Assembly (NCBI GenBank): GCA_017305925.1
Contig: JAFKJW010000194.1
Location: 39,004-87,401 of the forward strand
DNA: 48,398 nucleotides
Source: Hyphomicrobiales bacterium
Lineage (GTDB): Bacteria; Pseudomonadota; Alphaproteobacteria; Rhizobiales; Rhizobiaceae
Direction of reading: 5' to 3'
Shown one piece after another: positions 7,737 through 15,143 of this stretch. Below the pieces are notes generated by a model. The model did no database searches and was not told where the DNA came from. It worked only from the letters and a program-made list of their open reading frames with translations. Position numbers and translations under genes: made by a program. Numbering within the stretch: the stretch's first letter is position 1; each line of letters opens with the position of its first letter.

Positions 7737-7784
7737 TGTTGGAGTCATTGACAACAGGCAAGCTTGTTGTCATAAACTCCAACA
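7737..7784 (+). promoter_or_regulatory. 48-bp nested dyad operator overlapping the TA promoter
   Basis: Two inverted repeats share one centre (7760/7761). The outer arms are TGTTGGAGT (7737-7745) and ACTCCAACA (7776-7784); the inner arms are TGACAACA (7749-7756) and TGTTGTCA (7765-7772). All arms are perfect, with matching 3-base gaps. TTGACA (7748-7753) and CATAAA (7771-7776), 17 bases apart, form a promoter wholly inside the dyad. Transcription would start at about 7783-7784, at the toxin ATG itself, so the message may be leaderless. An autorepressing toxin-antitoxin complex is the natural ligand (inferred). Confidence 0.72.
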
Positions 7785-8070
7785 TGGAAGCCGAGCTGTT
7801 GTTCCGTAAACGCGAAGGCTTGTCGGAGACGGCGTTGGTGGAAATCGTCATCTGGCGGGTGCCCGATCCCGTGCGCGGCAGCAGACATGGCTTCAAGTAT
7901 CGGCTTGCCTTGGTGGCGGACGGCATATGCCTGCTGCGCTATGACAACGAGGCCGGCAAGGGCGATCACAAGCATACCGGGGAACGCGAGGCACCATACC
8001 GCTTCACCGACCTGCCTACCCTGCAGGCGGATTTTGGAAGGACGTGGAAACATGGAGGACAGGACGATGA
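7784..8070 (+). pseudogene. TumE-like (DUF6516) toxin, frameshifted near its 3' end
   Basis: The first 84 residues match the DUF6516/TumE toxin family well: EAELLFRKREGL, EIVIWRVPDPVRGSRHGFKY, LLRYDNEAGKGDHKH and the tail PYRF. At a TTTT run (8032-8035) the frame changes. The intact frame runs on as GRTWKHGG into the next gene to a stop at 8242 (152 residues in all). Adding one T restores the family ending DFWKDVETWRTGR and a TGA at 8068-8070, giving 95 residues. A one-base deletion, real or a sequencing error, is therefore inferred. The ancestral TGA overlaps the antitoxin ATG at 8067. An automatic call may give the plain ORF 7784-8242. Confidence 0.72.
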
Positions 8071-8531
8071 GAACCGTAACGCTCGGCGTGTCCTCGATCG
8101 AGGAAACCCAGCGTCAGATGGCCGCCGCCTTCGGAGGGGAGAACCTTGGCGCGTTCATCAGCTTCGCCACTGTCGAATTGCTATGGAAGGTGCTCACCGC
8201 CAAGCGGTGGGACATTTTGCAGGCCATGACGGGTCAGGGTGAAATGACCATCCGGGAGATTGCCCGCCGTGTCGGTCGCGATGTGAAGGCCGTGCATGGC
8301 GACGTTCAGGCCCTGGTGATTGCGGGCGTGCTTGACCGCGCTGTCAGCGGGCGCGTGATCTTTCCCTATGACACGGTGCATGTGGATTTCACCCTGTGCG
8401 CAAGGCGGCTTGACAGGCCGCCCGAAAACGGCCCTGAGCCAGCCACAAAACCCCGCCCATTCGGACGGGGTTTTTATTTGCGTTCTGCCGGCGATCAGTC
8501 GCGCGCGCTTTCCCTGAGCTTCTGCGCGTAG
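8067..8531 (+). CDS. TumA-like antitoxin, HVO_A0114-type winged-helix DNA-binding protein (C-terminus altered)
   Basis: The ORF gives 154 residues; only the first 112 or so look like the family. The N-terminal part (MRTVTLGVSSIEETQ) and ATVELLWKVLTAKRWDIL lead into a winged helix, MTIREIARRVGRDVKAVHGDVQALVIAGVL (shown in pieces), ending DTVHVDFTL as in this antitoxin group. Then the frame reads through the terminator and overlaps the end of the permease gene by 37 bases. Supplying one missing base after 8401 would give a family-like ending and TGA at 8411-8413, so a second frameshift is inferred. ATG 8067 is chosen because of GGAGGACAGG upstream and the ATGA overlap with the ancestral toxin stop; ATG 8052 is in frame. 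Confidence 0.7.
   Translation: MRTVTLGVSSIEETQRQMAAAFGGENLGAFISFATVELLWKVLTAKRWDILQAMTGQGEMTIREIARRVGRDVKAVHGDVQALVIAGVLDRAVSGRVIFPYDTVHVDFTLCARRLDRPPENGPEPATKPRPFGRGFYLRSAGDQSRALSLSFCA
8447..8475. terminator. bidirectional intrinsic terminator between converging genes
   Basis: AAAA, then CCCCG (8451-8455) paired with CGGGG (8466-8470), then TTTTT. A-run and T-run on the two sides allow it to stop transcription from both the TA module (plus) and the sugar permease (minus). The antitoxin frame passes straight through it, which argues that this frame's end is not original. Confidence 0.8.
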
Positions 8532-9514
8532 ACGTTGATCACCAGCGCGGCGAGCAGGATCAGCCCGCGGATCAGGATCTTCAGAAAACTGTCGATCTCG
8601 ACGTGGTCGAGCCCGTTGTTGAGCACGCCGAGCACCAGAAGGCCGATGATGGTGTTGCCGATGCCGCCGCGGCCGCCGAACAGGCTTGTGCCGCCCACCA
8701 CCACGGCCGCGATCGCGTCGAGCAGAAAGGTGTCGAACTGGTTCTGCTGCGCGGAGCCGAAATAGGCGACGCCCAGCATGCCGGCGATGCCGGCGCACAT
8801 GGCGCAGATGACCATGACGGCGCCGAGGATGAACTTGACGTTGACGCCGGAATATTCGGCCGCCTCGCGATTGCCGCCGACCATATACACATAGCGGCCG
8901 AAGCGCGTGTAGGTGAGCACCAGATGCGCCACCAGCAGAAACAGCAGGCACACCACGATTGACCATTTGACGCCGAAGATCGTGCCGGCGCCGAGCGTCG
9001 TCACCAGATCGGGAAACGTATAGGCGATCTGGCCGCGCACCAGCATCGCGGAAATGCCGTTGGCGATCTGCATCATGGCGAGCGTCATGATGAAGGAGGG
9101 AATGCCGATCGCCGTCACGCCGAACGCGTTGACCAGGCCGAGCGCAAGGCAACTCGCCAGCGTCAGGATGATCGCCACCGCACCGTTCAGCGGGATGTTG
9201 GCGATGTTCACATAGTCGGGCTGGATGGTGAAATAGGCCATCGTGATGCCGATGGCGTTGGCGATTGCCGCGACCGAGAGGTCGATCTCCGCGGTCAGGA
9301 TGACGAAGGTCAGGCCGACCGCGATGATGCCGGTGATCGAGGCCTGGCTCAGGATGTTCATCATGTTGTCGAAGGTGCGGAAGCTCGGCGCCTGCGTGGC
9401 GAAGAAGGCGACCAGCACGATCAGCGTGAAGACCGGGGCGATGTTGCGCATCTGCTCCGCCATGAACCGCTTCAGCTCGAAGGGCCGCTGCGTCGTCTCG
9501 GTGGCCATGGTCAT
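8495..9514 (-). CDS. ribose-type ABC transporter permease (candidate methylthioribose importer)
   Basis: A 339-residue inner-membrane permease of the RbsC/BPD_transp_2 family with about 8-10 membrane helices. The conserved cytoplasmic loop YMVGGNREAAEYSGVNV (near 220-236) is the EAA-like contact with the ATPase, and GGTSLFGGRGGIGNTIIG is the typical late motif. The N-terminus (FELKRFMAEQMRNIAP) is cytoplasmic. The start is ATG 9514, with ATG 9508 two codons later equally possible. It follows the ATPase gene by 41 bases and is last in the binding protein-ATPase-permease order. Substrate is not readable from the sequence; linkage to mtnK suggests methylthioribose. Confidence 0.9.
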   Translation of the reverse strand: MTMATETTQRPFELKRFMAEQMRNIAPVFTLIVLVAFFATQAPSFRTFDNMMNILSQASITGIIAVGLTFVILTAEIDLSVAAIANAIGITMAYFTIQPDYVNIANIPLNGAVAIILTLASCLALGLVNAFGVTAIGIPSFIMTLAMMQIANGISAMLVRGQIAYTFPDLVTTLGAGTIFGVKWSIVVCLLFLLVAHLVLTYTRFGRYVYMVGGNREAAEYSGVNVKFILGAVMVICAMCAGIAGMLGVAYFGSAQQNQFDTFLLDAIAAVVVGGTSLFGGRGGIGNTIIGLLVLGVLNNGLDHVEIDSFLKILIRGLILLAALVINVYAQKLRESARD

Positions 9515-9555
9515 GTCAGTCACCCATATCCGGATTGTCCTGGGAAGCGGCGCGG

Positions 9556-11097
9556 TCAGGCCGCATCGAGCAGATCGGCCTTCTCCAGCCGGCCGCTCGT
9601 GAATTCCTTCGCAACGACGCCGCGCCGCAGCACGGTGACACGGTCGGCCAGAGTGAGGATCGTCTCCGGCTCGGTCGACAGCACCAGCACCGCGACGCCG
9701 CGGTCGCGCAGCGATTTCACGATGCGGATCACGTCCTCCTTGGCGCCGACATCCATGCCGCGCGTCGGCTCCGACAGGATGAGCACCTTCGGCAGGTGCG
9801 TCAGCCACTTGGCGAGCGCCACCTTCTGCTGGTTGCCGCCGGAGAGGTTGCCGAGCGCGATGTCGGTCCTGGGCGGCCGTATCTGGAGGTCCTTGATGTG
9901 GATCTCGGCGATCTCGCGCTCCCGGCGCGGCTTCAGGAACAGCCGATTGATCTTGTCGAGGATCGCGATGGAGATGTTCTTGAAGACCTGCTCCGTGCGG
10001 AACAGCATCATGCCACGGTTTTCCGGCACATAGGCGATTCCGGCCTTGCGGGCGGCGGCGGTCGATCTGAGCCTGACCGGCTTGCCGTTCAGAAGGAGCT
10101 GGCCGCGACGCAGCGCGCCCTTGCCGAACAGCAGGCGCGAAAGCTCGACCTGGCCGCAGCCCATGAAGCCGTAGACGCCGGTGATCTCGCCGGCCCGCAG
10201 CTTCAGCGAAACGTCCTTGACCATCAGGCCGTCGTCGAGCGCACGCGCCTCCAGCACGACCGGCTTGGAATCGTCTCCCACGAGCTCGGCGCTCTCGCCC
10301 ATATGCATCTCGGCGGAGCCTCGGCCGATCATGTGCGAGATCACGCTGTCCTTGGTGAAATTGGCCGTATCGTCCGTGATGACCTTGTGGCCGTTGCGGA
10401 ACACGGTGATGCGGTCGGAAATCTCCAGCACGTCGTCGAGGAAATGCGAGATGAAGACGATGGTGCGGCCCTGCTCCCTGAGCCGCCGCAACGCTTGAAA
10501 CAGGCGCTGCACCTCCGGCGGCGACAGCGCCGAGGTGGGCTCGTCGAGAATGATGATCCGGGCGCCGGAAAAGAGCACGCGCGACAGTTCGACGAGCTGC
10601 TGGAGCCCGACCGGCAGGCTGCCCATGCGGGCGGCGGGGTCGACCTCCAATCCGAGCGTGGAGAGCTGCTTCCTGGCCTCACGCTTCATGCGCGCCCAGT
10701 TGACCACGCCCGCCGCTGTCGGCTGGACGCCGAGAAAGACGTTCTCGGCAACCGTCAGGTCCGGAACGATGGAAAGCTCCTGATGGACCATGCCGATGCC
10801 GGCGGCCAGCGCATCGCGCGGCGAGCGGAACTCGACGCGCTCGCCATTGACGCGCATCTCGCCCTCGAAGCCGTGATACACGCCGGCGATGATCTTCATC
10901 ATGGTCGACTTGCCGGCGCCGTTCTCGCCGACAAGTCCGTGGATCTCGCCTCTGCGGAGGTCGAAGTCGACATCGCGCAGGGCGTGGACGCCGCCGAACG
11001 CCTTGGACACGCCGATCATTTCGAGGATCGGCCGCGACCCGTCTGCTGCTGCGGACGCGCTCGCGCCCGCAGCGATCTCGCTGGCGGCTTCGGTCAA
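9556..11097 (-). CDS. ribose-type ABC transporter ATPase, tandem domains
   Basis: A 513-residue RbsA/MglA-type ATPase with two nucleotide-binding domains. The first has Walker A GENGAGKST, a changed signature LPVGLQQL and Walker B IIILDEPTSAL. The second has a degenerate Walker A (GFMGCGQVELSRLL, no GKS/T), an intact LSGGNQQKV signature and LILSEPTRGMDVGA in place of the usual Walker B hydrophobic-D. This one-good/one-degenerate layout is normal for sugar importers of this class. The start is TTG 11097: no ATG exists upstream of the fold, and the first internal ATG would cut away the first strand. It begins 13 bases after the binding-protein stop. Confidence 0.92.
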   Translation of the reverse strand: MTEAASEIAAGASASAAADGSRPILEMIGVSKAFGGVHALRDVDFDLRRGEIHGLVGENGAGKSTMMKIIAGVYHGFEGEMRVNGERVEFRSPRDALAAGIGMVHQELSIVPDLTVAENVFLGVQPTAAGVVNWARMKREARKQLSTLGLEVDPAARMGSLPVGLQQLVELSRVLFSGARIIILDEPTSALSPPEVQRLFQALRRLREQGRTIVFISHFLDDVLEISDRITVFRNGHKVITDDTANFTKDSVISHMIGRGSAEMHMGESAELVGDDSKPVVLEARALDDGLMVKDVSLKLRAGEITGVYGFMGCGQVELSRLLFGKGALRRGQLLLNGKPVRLRSTAAARKAGIAYVPENRGMMLFRTEQVFKNISIAILDKINRLFLKPRREREIAEIHIKDLQIRPPRTDIALGNLSGGNQQKVALAKWLTHLPKVLILSEPTRGMDVGAKEDVIRIVKSLRDRGVAVLVLSTEPETILTLADRVTVLRRGVVAKEFTSGRLEKADLLDAA

Positions 11098-11110
11098 GGG
11101 CAGGCCCCGG

Positions 11111-12136
11111 TCAGATCAGGAAGTTCTTCTGCAACCAGAGATGCCCCGGCGCCGTCTCCTGCGTGATGACCGGTCCGTCGGCCCAGATGTAGTTCGGGAT
11201 CTCCTTGCCGGTCTTCTCGCCCGCGACAGCCGCCGCCACGCCGGCCGCGATCGCCCAGCCGTGGATGCGGCAGGAAGGATTGCGCACGGTGGCGACCATG
11301 GTGCCGTCCAGAACGGCGTTCACCGCCGGCGGCATGGCGTCGACACCGCCGATGACGATGCCGGTGCGGCCCTTGGCCTTCATGACGTTGTGGGCGGCGA
11401 GCGCCATGTCGTCATTGTGGAAGAAGGCGCCGGCGATATCCGGATACTTGGTCAGCAGCGACTCCCAGATGCGCGCCACCTTGGTGACGTCCCAGTCGGC
11501 CGGCTGCTCGTCGACCACCTTGACGTCCGGGAAGTTCGCGACGACTTCCTTGAAGCCCTTGGCGCGGCCCTGGGCGCCGGTATGGCCGAGCGCACCCTGC
11601 GTCATGACGACATTGCCCTTGCCGCCGATCTTCTTCATGATCTCGTTGGTCACGACCGAGCCCATGAAGACGTTGTCGGGCGCGATGAAGGTGTGAAGGG
11701 CGAGCTGGCCTTCCGGGGCCATCATCGTGTCCATGGCGATGACCGGCGTGCCGGCGTCGATGACCTTCTTGATCGGGTCGTTGAGCGTGCCGATGCCGAA
11801 CGTCTGGAGCGCGACGAAGTCCCATTTCTGTGTCGCCAGGTTGTCCACGGCAGCGCGCTGCTTGGTGGCGGAAAGCTCGCCGTCGAACCAGGTGATCTCG
11901 ACGTTCATCAGCTTGCCCCAGGCCTCGGCGGCCTGCTTGCCCTGGGCGCACCACGTCGCCTGCAGGCCGGCATTGCCCATGGCCGCCTTGAGCGGCTTGC
12001 CGGACGGCTTCAGCTCCTGCGCGATCGCCGGGTCGAAGCCGGCGGAGCCCAGCAGGGCACCGGCGAGAGCAGTCGCGCCGAGCGCCTTGAAGACGTCGCG
12101 GCGGCTTCTGGACTCTTCGATAAGATCATCGAGCAC
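11111..12136 (-). CDS. periplasmic sugar-binding protein of the ABC importer
   Basis: A 341-residue Peripla_BP_4 (ribose-binding-like) protein. The N-terminus has a long n-region with a twin-arginine-like SRRDVFKALGA, a hydrophobic stretch and cleavage near AIAQ (residues 37-40). The mature part starts LKPSGKPLKAAMGNAG; FHNDDMALA and VIGGVDAMPPA are the usual pocket strands of this fold. GTG 12136 is the start, with GGGAGG well placed upstream. It is first of the three importer genes and has its own promoter and LacI-type operator in the 230-bp gap after mtnK. The ligand is unknown; a pentose-like sugar, possibly methylthioribose, is inferred from context. Confidence 0.9.
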   Translation of the reverse strand: MLDDLIEESRSRRDVFKALGATALAGALLGSAGFDPAIAQELKPSGKPLKAAMGNAGLQATWCAQGKQAAEAWGKLMNVEITWFDGELSATKQRAAVDNLATQKWDFVALQTFGIGTLNDPIKKVIDAGTPVIAMDTMMAPEGQLALHTFIAPDNVFMGSVVTNEIMKKIGGKGNVVMTQGALGHTGAQGRAKGFKEVVANFPDVKVVDEQPADWDVTKVARIWESLLTKYPDIAGAFFHNDDMALAAHNVMKAKGRTGIVIGGVDAMPPAVNAVLDGTMVATVRNPSCRIHGWAIAAGVAAAVAGEKTGKEIPNYIWADGPVITQETAPGHLWLQKNFLI

Positions 12137-12219
12137 GTTCGCATTCCTCCCATTGACCGGCGCCCAGCACCGGAAATTCAGTCAACAACCGGGTGACAGA
12201 AAGGAAGCGGCAAGGCGCA

Positions 12220-12233
12220 TGGTAGCGCTTCCA
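12220..12233. promoter_or_regulatory. LacI-family type operator upstream of the sugar importer
   Basis: TGGTAGCGCTTCCA is a 14-bp near-palindrome (12 of 14 positions symmetric) centred on CG, the standard shape of LacI/GalR-family operators. It lies 84 bases upstream of the binding-protein start and downstream of the proposed promoter, a good place for a repressor to block transcription. No LacI-type gene is in the window, so the regulator must be encoded elsewhere. Confidence 0.65.
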
Positions 12234-12262
12234 CCCAACTTCGTTCTCCTCCCAGTATCTTG

Positions 12263-12292
12263 ACGATAGGCAGGGAACCGGTCCGTCGTCAA
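12263..12292 (-). promoter_or_regulatory. candidate promoter of the sugar-importer operon
   Basis: On the minus strand TTGACG (12292-12287) and TATCGT (12268-12263) are 18 bases apart. The -35 is a near match and the -10 is moderate. It lies between the mtnK stop and the binding-protein start, just upstream of the LacI-type operator. Confidence 0.45.
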
Positions 12293-12366
12293 CTCGCCAA
12301 TCGCGACATTCCGGACCCCTCGCCCCGCCGCGCGGGCGACGCGACGGCAGCGCTACCGCCGACGCC

Positions 12367-13656
12367 CTAAGCCGTGTGCACGCGGGCGATGATCCGCGCC
12401 AGCTCGTTGACCTCGTCGATCGAATGGAGCGAGCCGCGCGCCACGGCGAGCTGGCGGCCGAAGCGCAGCGCCGGGCGCTCGCAGGCGGCGCGGCGGTCCG
12501 GGTCGGCGATCGATTCGAAATCGGCATTGTGGGCGAGGCCGAGAATGCGGCGGTGGCATTCGACGCCGGCAAAGCCGAGAAGGTCGGTCCAGATATTGGA
12601 GATCACCGCATTCAGCGCCTGCTCCGCGCCCAGCGAATCGCCGCGGTCCTCGAAGACGCTCCGGGCGTAGAGGATGCCGTTGCGCTCGGTGCGCCACAGA
12701 TGCGCGAACTCGGCGCGGAACGTCGCCCATATCTCTTCGGCCACGCCGAGCAGCCAGGCGCGCATGTCCTCCCGCTCGCCCGCTTTCGTCTCGTGGCCGG
12801 GCTGGGAAAAGAAGCTCATCCAGAAATTGGCGAGCAGCATGCCGACGTCGAAGGCGATCGGCCCGTAGAAGGCGAATTCGGGATCGATCACGCGGGTGTC
12901 GGTCTCCGTGACCATGACCGAGCCGGTATGCAGGTCGCCATGCAGCAGCGTTTCGGCCTTCGCCGCGAAAAGGTGCTTCAGGCGCTGCGCCTCCACCTTG
13001 AGGTCGCGGTCGGCGCGCAGTTCGGCCACGATGCCGTCGAGCTGCGGGCTGGTGTGACGATTGAGCTCGGCCTCGAAATACGGATCGGTGAAGACGAGGT
13101 TTTCGGTGATGTCGCACAGCTCGACATTGTCGGCGAACAGCGCAACGTCCTGCTTGCGCTCGCGCGTCGGCATGCAGAGATCGGAGCCGCGGAAGAGCGT
13201 GCGCGCGCAGAACAGGCCGAGGTCGCGTCCGATCTTCGGCAGTTTCACGCCTTCGATCAGGCGCCGGCGCAGGATGACGTGCGGCGACAGGTATTCCATG
13301 ACGATCAGCGCCTGCGCCTCGTCGAAATGGTGGATGGCGGGCACCGTTCCGACGCCGGCCCGGCGCTCCTGGCGGACCAGCGCGTGGTATTCGAAGAAGG
13401 AACGCTTGAGCGGCAGCGGCCAGCTTTCGCCGACCAGCCGCACATAGGGCAGCGCCTGCTTGGCGACGACGCTGCCCTTCGGCCCCTCGACGATGAAGAC
13501 CAGGTTCAGATTGCCGTCGCCGACCTCCCTCACCGTCCATCGGCTGCTGTCCGGCCCAACTCTCTCCGCAATGGCGGCGATGTTTTCCAGACGCTTGCCC
13601 AACGTGCCCACGTCGAGCGCGGAGAATTGTCCCTGGCTGCCCGCTGCGCTGCTCAC
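12367..13656 (-). CDS. mtnK: S-methyl-5-thioribose kinase
   Basis: A 429-residue kinase of the methionine salvage pathway. It phosphorylates methylthioribose (MTR) to MTR-1-phosphate with ATP. The fold is choline/aminoglycoside-kinase-like: DGNLNLVFIV and VVAKQALPYVRLVGESWPL (in parts, near residues 48-77) form the ATP lobe, LLHGDLHTGSVMV carries the catalytic Asp, and VIDPEFAFYGPIAFDVG the metal-binding Asp with the MtnK-typical EFAFYGP. GTG 13656 is chosen since GGGGAG/GGAAGA lies upstream. The downstream genes encode a complete ribose-type importer, suggesting MTR scavenging; mtnA is not in the window. Confidence 0.92.
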   Translation of the reverse strand: MSSAAGSQGQFSALDVGTLGKRLENIAAIAERVGPDSSRWTVREVGDGNLNLVFIVEGPKGSVVAKQALPYVRLVGESWPLPLKRSFFEYHALVRQERRAGVGTVPAIHHFDEAQALIVMEYLSPHVILRRRLIEGVKLPKIGRDLGLFCARTLFRGSDLCMPTRERKQDVALFADNVELCDITENLVFTDPYFEAELNRHTSPQLDGIVAELRADRDLKVEAQRLKHLFAAKAETLLHGDLHTGSVMVTETDTRVIDPEFAFYGPIAFDVGMLLANFWMSFFSQPGHETKAGEREDMRAWLLGVAEEIWATFRAEFAHLWRTERNGILYARSVFEDRGDSLGAEQALNAVISNIWTDLLGFAGVECHRRILGLAHNADFESIADPDRRAACERPALRFGRQLAVARGSLHSIDEVNELARIIARVHTA

Positions 13657-13847
13657 TCTTCCGTCTCCCCGGATTGGTCGTGCGGCGGTGTTACGGCATT
13701 CGCCGCGCAAGCGCCATGTCCCTCATATGCGGGACGGCAAACCGGGTGAAGACGGATGGCGCGTTGTGGGGATCGTTTCGGCCGGCCGGACCGGGGGCGC
13801 GATAAGGGAGAGACCCTGACGCGGCTATTCCGGCAGGACGCCGGCGC

Positions 13848-13994
13848 CTAAATGAAGGCGCCGCCGTAGTGAGCGACCAGCAGCGCGACCCCGACCACCA
13901 CAAGCGGAAACAGCAGGCTGAACAGCCATCCGGCAGAGCCCTCCTTCTGCTTCTTCTCGCGTCGATCGTAGTCCGCACCAATGTTCTTGGTCAT
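13848..13994 (-). CDS. small single-span membrane protein, 48 residues
   Basis: A short ORF reading MTKNIGADYDRREKKQ, then KEGSAGWLFSLLFPLVVVGV (in part) and ending HYGGAFI. The first 18 residues are charged and cytoplasmic-looking, residues 21-41 form one membrane helix. The charge layout, a clean ATG-to-TAG frame, and its position in a gap between merR and mtnK support a real gene. I do not recognise a family and assign no function. Confidence 0.6.
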   Translation of the reverse strand: MTKNIGADYDRREKKQKEGSAGWLFSLLFPLVVVGVALLVAHYGGAFI

Positions 13995-14078
13995 CGCCGT
14001 CACTCGATCCGGTGGTCCAGGATGGCGCGAAAAAATTAACAGAACTTAAAAGCCGCGGACAAAGGGGCCGGCGGGAGG

Positions 14079-14630
14079 CTACCGTACCTGATCGAGAAGC
14101 CGCTTGCACTCCAGGAGGTCGAACAGAGCCTCCTGGAGAAGCGCGCGGTTGTCGCGCGAGAGCCGGCCCTGGTCCGCCGAGACGGGCCCATCGTCCTCGG
14201 CCTTGCCGAGCCCGAAGAAGCGGCGGCTCGGCTTCACCCGGGACTCGCCGACCAGCATCTCGTCGTCCGCGGCGGCGCGCGGCTGCGCGGCCGGCGTAAG
14301 CTGCGGCACGGCCGCCTCGGCCTGCCTGCGCTGCGTGATCGCCTCGATCGCCGCCACGTCGCCATTGGCAACGGCCACGAGGAACTGGTTTCCGTTCTCG
14401 CGCAGCAGCTTCTGCACGCCCTTTATGGTGTAGCCCTGATCGTAGAGCATATGGCGTATGCCCTTGATCAGCTCGACGTCGTGCGGGCGATAGTAGCGGC
14501 GGCCGCCGCCGCGCTTCATCGGCCTGATCTGGTTGAACCGCGTCTCCCAAAAGCGCAGGACATGCTGAGGCAGATCCAATTCCTCGGCGACTTCGCTGAT
14601 CGTGCGGAAAGCGTCCGGACTCTTGTCCAT
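14079..14630 (-). CDS. MerR-family transcriptional regulator
   Basis: A 183-residue protein. The N-terminal winged helix begins [20 protein letters not shown] (residues 8-27), with [20 protein letters not shown] as the wing typical of MerR proteins with a WE-R-F signature, and [27 protein letters not shown] as recognition and linking helices. No cysteine metal site is evident in the C-terminal half, which ends in a predicted helix [18 protein letters not shown]. Rhizobial genomes regularly carry this gene just after ihfA, as here. ATG 14630 is taken; ATG 14639 and GTG 14660 are in frame. Confidence 0.9.
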   Translation of the reverse strand: MDKSPDAFRTISEVAEELDLPQHVLRFWETRFNQIRPMKRGGGRRYYRPHDVELIKGIRHMLYDQGYTIKGVQKLLRENGNQFLVAVANGDVAAIEAITQRRQAEAAVPQLTPAAQPRAAADDEMLVGESRVKPSRRFFGLGKAEDDGPVSADQGRLSRDNRALLQEALFDLLECKRLLDQVR

Positions 14631-14734
14631 CGCATACATCTCAAGCTTGCGGCGAATCACCAGCCATTTCGGCCGCCTGCGGGCGTCTTTTCAAGCGCAA
14701 AATGAACCCCCGCCGAATCTGAGGCGGTCGAAAG

Positions 14735-15055
14735 CTATTTTGCGCTTTTGGCTCTTGCGTTGTGCGTCTTGAGTATGCGCGCCTTCAGGACATTCGACGC
14801 CTTGAACGTCATGACCCTGCGCGGAAGAATCGGCACTTCCTGCCCCGTCTTGGGATTCCGGCCGATCCGCTCGTTCTTGTCGCGCACATGGAATGTCGCG
14901 AAGGAGGACAGCTTGACCGTCTCGCCACGGACGATCGCCTCGCATATTTCGTCGAGAACAGCCTCCACAAGCTGGGCCGATTCCGTGCGGGAAAGCCCTA
15001 CCTTGCGGTAAACCGCCTCAGCGAGGTCGGCGCGCGTGAGTGTGTTTCCCGCCAT
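14735..15055 (-). CDS. ihfA: integration host factor subunit alpha
   Basis: A 106-residue HU/IHF-fold protein. [21 protein letters not shown] opens the dimerisation helices, [21 protein letters not shown] (in part) leads into the DNA-bending arm with [12 protein letters not shown], and [13 protein letters not shown] closes the domain. Subunit alpha pairs with IhfB (encoded elsewhere) to bend DNA in promoters, recombination and replication. It follows fabH by 88 bases and precedes merR, the usual rhizobial order. Confidence 0.95.
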   Translation of the reverse strand: MAGNTLTRADLAEAVYRKVGLSRTESAQLVEAVLDEICEAIVRGETVKLSSFATFHVRDKNERIGRNPKTGQEVPILPRRVMTFKASNVLKARILKTHNARAKSAK

Positions 15056-15086
15056 CCGGGCGTCCAACCATCCTTGAAAAGGGCCT

Positions 15087-15131
15087 CTCCGCAACCCGGC
15101 GGAGCCTAGAAAATTGACCTTGGCAGGTCAA
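15087..15131 (-). promoter_or_regulatory. stem-loops and possible promoter upstream of ihfA
   Basis: TTGACC (15114-15119) and GGTCAA (15126-15131) are inverted repeats; read on the minus strand the first arm is a good -35 (TTGACC, 15131-15126), with TAGGCT 17 bases further as a weak -10. The same dyad followed by TTTT could serve as a weak terminator for fabH. A second hairpin CTCCGC/GCGGAG (15087-15092/15099-15104) lies in the ihfA leader. Confidence 0.35.
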
Positions 15132-15143
15132 GAACCCAATATG

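Noticed and set aside
13657-13847. Riboswitch or regulatory RNA before mtnK
   Set aside because: A 5-bp GTCCC/GGGAC hairpin lies at about 13718-13735, too weak to call.
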